Shown here piece by piece: positions 58,998 through 64,000 of a stretch of DNA of 64,000 nt. The stretch's first letter is position 1; every line of letters starts with the position of its first letter. The stretch spans positions 186,001 to 250,000 of the forward strand of contig NZ_LMXH01000005.1 of the NCBI RefSeq assembly GCF_001541095.1. The letters run 5' to 3'. The translations under genes and the position numbers were made by a program. Under the pieces are notes generated by a model, which was not told where the DNA came from, searched no databases, and worked only from the letters and a program-made list of their open reading frames with translations. The DNA comes from Paenibacillus sp. FJAT-26967. Lineage in GTDB: Bacteria > Bacillota > Bacilli > Paenibacillales > NBRC-103111.

Positions 58998-59055
58998 TTG
59001 TATTTAGAAGCGGTATCCTGTATAATAAAAGAAACAGGGTTTCACTATGTGAAAC
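58998..59055 (+). promoter_or_regulatory. IclR promoter and palindromic operator
   Basis: TTGTAT (58998-59003), 17 bases and a perfect TATAAT (59021-59026) form a promoter. GTTTCAC-TAT-GTGAAAC (59039-59055), a perfect 7-bp inverted repeat, lies just after the start site and 24 bases before the gene. IclR proteins usually bind such palindromes and repress themselves. Confidence 0.7.
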
Positions 59056-59079
59056 AGAATTAGACGGTGGTGACTACCT

Positions 59080-59820
59080 ATGGAAGAAGCGAAATCGACC
59101 GTACGGGCTGTGGAACGGGCATTGGATATTCTCCTTTGTTATACCGATGCCACAGAACTGACATTGACGGAGATCTCGACACGTGTATCTTTGCATAAAA
59201 GTACGGTATACCGCCTTCTGGCTTCTTTGGAAGCCAAAGGCTTTCTTATACGTGAACCGGAAGGGGATAAATACCGGCTCGGGTTTAGCATCTGGGAGCT
59301 GTCGGCTCATATGTCCCAGGGCGATGATCCCGGTATGGTGCTTCTGCCGGAGATGGAGCGTCTGCGGGATCAGGTGAATGAGACGATCTCGCTGTACGTG
59401 CTGAGCGGCCAGGAACGCGTCCGCGTCCAGGCGGTGCAGAGCAATCACGCAATCCGGAGGGTGGCGCCTATCGGTGTGAGAATGCCCCTGTACGTCGGGG
59501 CATCCAGCAAGATCCTCCTCGCCTTTGGCGAGGCGCAGGTGCAGCAGCAGGTCATGATGGATGCCGAGCTTGCAGGCATCCACCGGGACACGTTCCTGCA
59601 CCAGCTTCATGAGACGCAGAAGGCGGGCTACGCCACCAGCGTCGAGGAGAGGGAGCCCGGGGCGGCTGCTTTATCCGCACCGGTATTCAACCGTGCGGGC
59701 AAGCTGGTTGCCGCACTGGCGGTATCCGGGCCCTCGAACCGGCTGACGCTCGAGGTGATGCACGAGCAGGCGCCTGTGATCGTCGAGGCCGCCCGGCGCA
59801 TGAGCACCATGCTGCGCTGA
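59080..59820 (+). CDS. IclR-family transcriptional regulator
   Basis: A 246-residue regulator. Winged helix-turn-helix at about 25-60 (TLTEISTRVSLHKSTVYRLLA), then the GAF-like IclR effector domain at about 80-245, with VNETISLYVLSGQERV, RMPLYVGASSKILLAF and KAGYATSVEEREPGAAALSAP. GGTGGTGACTACCT before ATG. No catabolic operon stands beside it, so its targets other than itself are unknown. Confidence 0.93.
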   Translation: MEEAKSTVRAVERALDILLCYTDATELTLTEISTRVSLHKSTVYRLLASLEAKGFLIREPEGDKYRLGFSIWELSAHMSQGDDPGMVLLPEMERLRDQVNETISLYVLSGQERVRVQAVQSNHAIRRVAPIGVRMPLYVGASSKILLAFGEAQVQQQVMMDAELAGIHRDTFLHQLHETQKAGYATSVEEREPGAAALSAPVFNRAGKLVAALAVSGPSNRLTLEVMHEQAPVIVEAARRMSTMLR

Positions 59821-60242
59821 CCGCAGAGTGCCGGTAGGGCATCCGCCGGTTCTCGTGTTGTTTTTTATAGAAGAAAGCGGCCACATGCCTTTAATAAATT
59901 CCCGTGTTTACGAGCGATGAGGGTGCCCTGACAGGCATCCTCTTTTGTTGCTTTTAGCCGGCATAACCTTCTTATCAACGTGCGCATGCAGACAAAATCC
60001 GCGTTTCTTAGTATAATGAGACATTGAGTTGTAAAATTTTGCGTTTCATCAAGTTGATTTATGGGTACAAGTGGACCGGCTTGGTACACATCCGGGATAT
60101 CGCATCCACATTGTTTCCTGGTTTCTCCTAGTCAGCTATTGCCGCCCGAAGGAATTCTTTATGCTAGAAAGATTAGCAAGATTGACATCAAGAGCATGCT
60201 TACGCAAGGGTGACGGATAGAGGTCACAGGGGGTACAACGAT
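59821..60242 (+). other. Intergenic region with a terminator, otherwise unremarkable
   Basis: GAGGGTGCC (59919-59927) pairs with GGCATCCTC (59934-59942) and is followed by TTTT, ending the IclR transcript. The rest of the 422 bases shows no gene or recognised element; the ribosome site AGGGGGTACAACGAT of the next gene is near its end. Confidence 0.6.
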
Positions 60243-60947
60243 ATGCACGTCTTTTATAAAAAATTTGCTATGCTGGCCTTATTGGCCGTTATAGCCGCAG
60301 GCTGCCAGAATCAGAGCAAATTGGAGCAGGCACAGTCCGCCGGACCCGCTGCCGGGTTTTCTGCAGAGAGTAAGGCGGATATCCGCCATGAGGCAGCCTA
60401 TACGCCGGAAGTTTCTGCGTCTTCTTCTGATCCTATGTCCAAAACACTTCCTGCACCGTCCGCCCGGGTGGACGGAGGAGTTACAATGGACAAAAACTCC
60501 AGCGGGCCGGAGTATTTAAGTCCGGTTGAACTGGTCAGCTTTGTTCATGAGGTTGCGGAGAAAGGCCATTCGCCTATTCTCAAGCGACTGCTCGCAGAGT
60601 GGACAGGAGGAAGTAAGAACCTTGCGTCTTTGGAACAGAAACTCGCGGATTTAAGCAAAAATGCAGGCGGGTACTACAAGCTTGCTTATATAGAGATTGA
60701 GCTGAAAGATTTAACGGAAGTAGCCAAAGAGGACTTTCGAGAACGCGGTGTTGTGCCCAAGGACGATAAGAACCCGGCTGTGGCCGCAGGCCAGCATCTG
60801 GTGTACGTGTCCGGCGGGGAGCAGCAGTATTTGTGGACCGTACTTATGAAGCCGAATAAGGCGGGGTATTATCTGGACAGCATGAGAGAGTTTCCGAGTG
60901 AAACTCTGAACGGCTACTTAAAGACACCTGAGAAATATTTGCAATAA
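60243..60947 (+). CDS. Lipoprotein of unknown function
   Basis: A 234-residue lipoprotein: hydrophobic segment then AVIAAGC with lipid-modified Cys21, a disordered Ser/Ala-rich stretch to about residue 85, and a folded C-terminal region (YLSPVELVSFVHEVAEKGHS, GGYYKLAYIEIELKDLTEVA, YLWTVLMKPNKAGYYLDSMR). No family was recognised. AGGGGGTACAACGAT before ATG 60243. Confidence 0.72.
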   Translation: MHVFYKKFAMLALLAVIAAGCQNQSKLEQAQSAGPAAGFSAESKADIRHEAAYTPEVSASSSDPMSKTLPAPSARVDGGVTMDKNSSGPEYLSPVELVSFVHEVAEKGHSPILKRLLAEWTGGSKNLASLEQKLADLSKNAGGYYKLAYIEIELKDLTEVAKEDFRERGVVPKDDKNPAVAAGQHLVYVSGGEQQYLWTVLMKPNKAGYYLDSMREFPSETLNGYLKTPEKYLQ

Positions 60948-60957
60948 TTAATACAGA

Positions 60958-60998
60958 TCCGGAACTTCCGTTCATCACGGAAATTCCGGATTTTTTTT
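60958..60998 (+). terminator. Terminator after the lipoprotein gene
   Basis: TCCGGAACTTCCG and CGGAAATTCCGGA pair with one mismatch around a seven-base loop and are followed by eight T. Confidence 0.93.
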
Positions 60999-61087
60999 AT
61001 AAAGAGAGGAGAAAGTTTAGGAAAAGAAAGGAATTTCAGGCCTGGCAAGGGCTATACTATAGCGGAAGACGCTTTAAAAGGGAGAGG

Positions 61088-62071
61088 ATGCCGTTGAACC
61101 GGCAAAAGTCAATGATAGCTATGTGGATCAGCCTGATTAGTAATGTCCTCCTGACGGCGATCAAATTGGCAGTAGGATGGCTGTTCGGCAGTCAGGTGCT
61201 GATCGCTGACGGCATCCACAATGCGGGCGATGTCATCGCCACGGCAACTGCGTACAGCTCGATGAAGATATCGAGCCGCCCTGCCGATCACGAGCACCCT
61301 TACGGACACGGGAAGGCGGAGGTACTCGGCTCCGGGGCGGTCGCACTGCTGCTTGCCGCTGCTGCCGTGTATATGGGATATCATGCGGTTGCAGCACTGT
61401 TCGAACCGCCTGGAGAGGCTCATCTGATGGCTTTGATAGCCGCTGTTATTTCCCTGCTATGGAAACAATGGCTCTACGTCTATACGATCAAACTCGGCCG
61501 CCAAATGAACAGCAAAGGCCTCATTGCTACGGCCTATGACCATCTGGCGGATGTCTATGCTTCTATCGCTGCCTCTGCGGGAATAGGGCTTGCCTTGGCC
61601 GGTGACCGCTTTAATATCCCTATCTTGGCCTATGGAGACCCTTTCGCGGGTATTATCGTTTCGCTGCTTGTGCTTAAGCTGGCTTATTCCATGGGCAGGG
61701 AGGCAATTGATATCCTAATGGAAAAAAATGTGGACGATCGTAAGCTCCAACAGTATCAGGCGATTATTAAACAGTTTCCCGGAGTCAAAAGAATTGACCG
61801 CCTGCGGGCGCGTGAGCATGGACATTACATTCTGGTGGATGCGCGGATCGGTGTTTTGGGTACTCTTACGATTCAAGAGGGACATGACATCGGACGAGGG
61901 ATTAAGGAGAAAATCAAAGGAGAGCACTCTGAGGTTGACGAGGTGCTCGTGCATTTGAATCCGTGGTACCCGGATGAAGACAAGAATTCAGATGATGACC
62001 CAGATGGGAAGAGACAACCCGTTAACGGTTCCAGTTCTAACGTCATTATTCAAGTCGATGATTCGGGTTAG
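61088..62071 (+). CDS. Cation diffusion facilitator (CDF) transporter
   Basis: A 327-residue divalent-metal/proton antiporter with six helices. The helix 2 metal site is LIADGIHNAGD (Asp41, His44, Asp48) and HPYGHGKAE follows in the loop; the helix 5 site reads YDHLADVYAS, with DxxxD where zinc carriers usually have HxxxD. Residues about 205-295 form the cytoplasmic metal-binding domain, with a polar tail after. The ATG at 61088 is very close to the GGGAGAGG, so a TTG at 61094 may be the true start. The metal (Mn, Zn or Fe) is not decided. Confidence 0.92.
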   Translation: MPLNRQKSMIAMWISLISNVLLTAIKLAVGWLFGSQVLIADGIHNAGDVIATATAYSSMKISSRPADHEHPYGHGKAEVLGSGAVALLLAAAAVYMGYHAVAALFEPPGEAHLMALIAAVISLLWKQWLYVYTIKLGRQMNSKGLIATAYDHLADVYASIAASAGIGLALAGDRFNIPILAYGDPFAGIIVSLLVLKLAYSMGREAIDILMEKNVDDRKLQQYQAIIKQFPGVKRIDRLRAREHGHYILVDARIGVLGTLTIQEGHDIGRGIKEKIKGEHSEVDEVLVHLNPWYPDEDKNSDDDPDGKRQPVNGSSSNVIIQVDDSG

Positions 62072-62133
62072 CGGTAGGGGGATTTGCTGCTTTAAATAGT
62101 ACCTCTTCTTGTGGGGTTAGAGTAGGTCAAAAC

Positions 62134-62164
62134 AAAAAAAGAGAGCCCGCGGGCTCTCTTTTTA
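62134..62164. terminator. Bidirectional terminator
   Basis: GAGAGCCC (62141-62148) and GGGCTCTC (62151-62158) pair tightly, with AAAAAAA before and TTTTTATTT after, between the CDF gene and convergent aconitase gene. Confidence 0.9.
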
Positions 62165-62174
62165 TTTGATTATC

Positions 62175-64000
62175 TTAAGCGTTAGACTTCTCGTACATCA
62201 TTTGACGAAGGACGGTTTGCAGGATACCGCCATTGCGGTAGTAGTCTACATCCACCATGCTGTCGAGACGGACGATCGCTTTGAATTCGAACGTGGTGCC
62301 GTCTTCACGTGTAGCCGTAACGGTTACTTGCTCGCCAGGCTGAACTTCGTTGGACAGGCCGTTGATATCGAATGTCTCACGTCCGGTCAGACCCAGCGTG
62401 CTCCATCCTTGACCTTCCAGGAATTGAAGCGGCAGAACGCCCATGCCGACGAGGTTGCTGCGGTGAATACGCTCGAAGCTTTCCGCGATTACGGCTTTGA
62501 CGCCGAGCAGGAACGTACCTTTGGCTGCCCAGTCACGGGAGCTTCCGGTTCCATATTCTTTACCCGCGATTACGACGAGGGAAGTGCCCTTGTCCTGATA
62601 CTTCATGGAAGCATCGTACACGGACATGACTTCGTCAGTCGGCAGGTAAGTCGTTACGCCGCCCTCGGTGCCCGGAGCCACTTGGTTACGGATACGGATG
62701 TTCGCGAACGTACCGCGCATCATGACCTCATGGTTACCGCGGCGGGAACCGTAAGAGTTGAAGTCTTTTCTCTGAACGCCATGCTCGGTCAGGTATTCGC
62801 CTGCAGGGCTGTCTGCCTTAATGTTACCGGCAGGAGAGATGTGGTCGGTTGTAACGGAATCGCCCAGCAGCAGCAGCGTTTTGGCGCCTTGGACATCCTG
62901 GATGTCTCCGATGGTCTGGCCGAGGTTCTGGAAGAACGGCGGATTCTGGATGTACGTGGAGTTTGCGTCCCACTCGTACAGTTCGCCTTCCGGTACTGCG
63001 ATTTGGTTCCAACGCTCGTTAGCGCGGAATACATCTTTATATTTCTCGCGGAATGCTTCAGCCGTAACAGCTGTAGCAACAGCCTCTTCGATTTCTTTGT
63101 TGCTAGGCCAAATGTCCTTCAGGTACACCGGCTCGTTCTTCTGATCGTAACCGATCGGATCTTTGGTCAGGTCGATGTTCACTGTTCCTGCCAGAGCGTA
63201 AGCGACAACCAGCGGCGGGGAAGCCAGGTAGTTGGCTTTAACCTGTGCGTGTACACGGCCTTCGAAGTTACGGTTACCGGACAGAACAGCGGCTACTGTC
63301 ATGTCATTGTCGGCAACAGCTTGGCTGACTTCGTCCGGAAGCGGACCGGAGTTACCGATACATGTCGCACAGCCGTAGCCGGCAACATAGAAACCGAGCT
63401 GCTCGAGAGGTCTCAGCAGGTTGGCTTTCTCCAGGTAATCCGTTACGACCAGGGAACCCGGGGTCAGGGATGTCTTCACGTATGCAGGAGTTTTCAGGCC
63501 GCGCTCGACAGCTTTCTTAGCGAGGAGACCTGCGCCCAGCATAACGTTCGGGTTGGATGTATTCGTACAGCTTGTGATAGCTGCGATTACAACAGCGCCC
63601 GTACCCATTTTGGCTGTTTTGCCGTTCGCATAGTTAACTTCCACTTCTTCCGCGATTTTCTCATCGGAAAGTCCGTATCCGCCTTTGTCTACAGGCGTAC
63701 GAAGAATGTCGTTGAACGATTCTTTCATCGAAGTCAGCTCGATGCGGTCTTGAGGGCGTTTAGGACCTGCAAGGCTCGGTACGACAGTGGACAAGTCGAT
63801 TTCGATGATATCGGAGTAGATCGGATCTTCCATATCATTCGTGCGGAACATGCCTTGCGCTTTATAGTAAGCCTCAACGAGGGCTACTTGCTCTTCGCTG
63901 CGGCCTGTGTTTCTCAGGTAGTCCAGTGTGCTGTCATCAACCGGGAAGAAACCGACGGTTGCGCCGTATTCAGGAGCCATGTTGGCAACAGTCGCACGGT
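62175..64000 (-). CDS. acnA: Aconitate hydratase, C-terminal part (start outside window)
   Basis: The last 608 or so residues of an AcnA/CitB-type aconitase, which interconverts citrate and isocitrate in the TCA cycle; in Bacillus the apo-protein also binds RNA. Iron-sulfur ligands are in [16 protein letters not shown] and [15 protein letters not shown]. The active-site [20 protein letters not shown] and the swivel domain with [20 protein letters not shown] and [16 protein letters not shown] are intact. The frame continues past base 64000 and lacks about the first 300 residues. A terminator shared with the CDF gene follows. Confidence 0.97.
   Translation of the reverse strand, partial: RATVANMAPEYGATVGFFPVDDSTLDYLRNTGRSEEQVALVEAYYKAQGMFRTNDMEDPIYSDIIEIDLSTVVPSLAGPKRPQDRIELTSMKESFNDILRTPVDKGGYGLSDEKIAEEVEVNYANGKTAKMGTGAVVIAAITSCTNTSNPNVMLGAGLLAKKAVERGLKTPAYVKTSLTPGSLVVTDYLEKANLLRPLEQLGFYVAGYGCATCIGNSGPLPDEVSQAVADNDMTVAAVLSGNRNFEGRVHAQVKANYLASPPLVVAYALAGTVNIDLTKDPIGYDQKNEPVYLKDIWPSNKEIEEAVATAVTAEAFREKYKDVFRANERWNQIAVPEGELYEWDANSTYIQNPPFFQNLGQTIGDIQDVQGAKTLLLLGDSVTTDHISPAGNIKADSPAGEYLTEHGVQRKDFNSYGSRRGNHEVMMRGTFANIRIRNQVAPGTEGGVTTYLPTDEVMSVYDASMKYQDKGTSLVVIAGKEYGTGSSRDWAAKGTFLLGVKAVIAESFERIHRSNLVGMGVLPLQFLEGQGWSTLGLTGRETFDINGLSNEVQPGEQVTVTATREDGTTFEFKAIVRLDSMVDVDYYRNGGILQTVLRQMMYEKSNA

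Overview
The window looks like chromosomal DNA of an endospore-forming Bacillota, most likely Paenibacillus or a close Paenibacillaceae relative. The basis is the gene content: a gerP-type spore germination operon, a GerT-like Hsp20 protein, a YheC/YheD ATP-grasp coat-associated protein, bacilliredoxin, YneF, an MsmX-type ABC sugar operon without its own ATPase, and strong AGGAGG-type ribosome binding sites. GC content is moderate, with GC-rich low-complexity islands. No rRNA, tRNA, CRISPR array, prophage or insertion sequence was seen.

Layout. 1-5.5 kb: truncated multi-PAS sensor, D,D-carboxypeptidase, VOC protein, and a HAMP kinase/OmpR regulator pair. 5.5-9.2 kb: spore block, gerPABCDE on the minus strand divergent from a gerT-like gene, then a YheC/D gene; three sigma-K-like promoters fit it. 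9.2-12.1 kb: second two-component system and a broken matrixin-like protease gene. 12.1-16.7 kb: WrbA, MarR and pirin, with two copies of one operator over the wrbA and marR promoters; MFS transporter; lipoprotein. 16.8-24.5 kb: TauE transporter, and nrdI-nrdE-nrdF behind a cobalamin riboswitch with a 15-bp terminator; an exported FAD protein diverges from it. 24.5-31.5 kb: aldolase, YhiN-type flavoprotein, and an envelope-stress cluster (LiaI-like, PspA, PspC, PspA). 31.5-40.2 kb: bacilliredoxin, modular chitinase, NadE, AcpS, MutY with a disordered insert, MnSOD. 40.2-47.3 kb: sugar operon (two permeases, binding lipoprotein, LacI regulator, BadF-type kinase, GH4 glycosidase) under a promoter with two near-identical palindromic operators 148 bp apart and a terminator-like hairpin between them. 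47.5-55.9 kb: AGCS symporter, GNAT, a candidate structured RNA, then Ntdp-like phosphatase, signal peptidase, QueG, MGMT, HD-GYP-like protein, YneF, TetR, FolE. 56-64 kb: a three-part superoxide dismutase fusion, alpha/beta hydrolase, IclR with its operator, lipoprotein, CDF transporter, and the C-terminal two thirds of aconitase.

How the parts work together. The MarR-WrbA-pirin set looks like a small quinone/electrophile-stress regulon. The sugar operon suggests import by ABC transporter, phosphorylation inside the cell, then cleavage by GH4. The B12 riboswitch implies that the oxygen-dependent reductase is shut off when adenosylcobalamin is plentiful. The spore block is a sigma-K-type late sporulation island.

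The observations most worth a second look are the DUF2935/linker/SOD fusion, the twin-operator architectures of the MarR and LacI systems, the candidate RNA with competing hairpins near 49.9 kb, the B12 riboswitch on a class Ib reductase, and the truncated matrixin junction. All calls come from reading the sequence; no database search was run.
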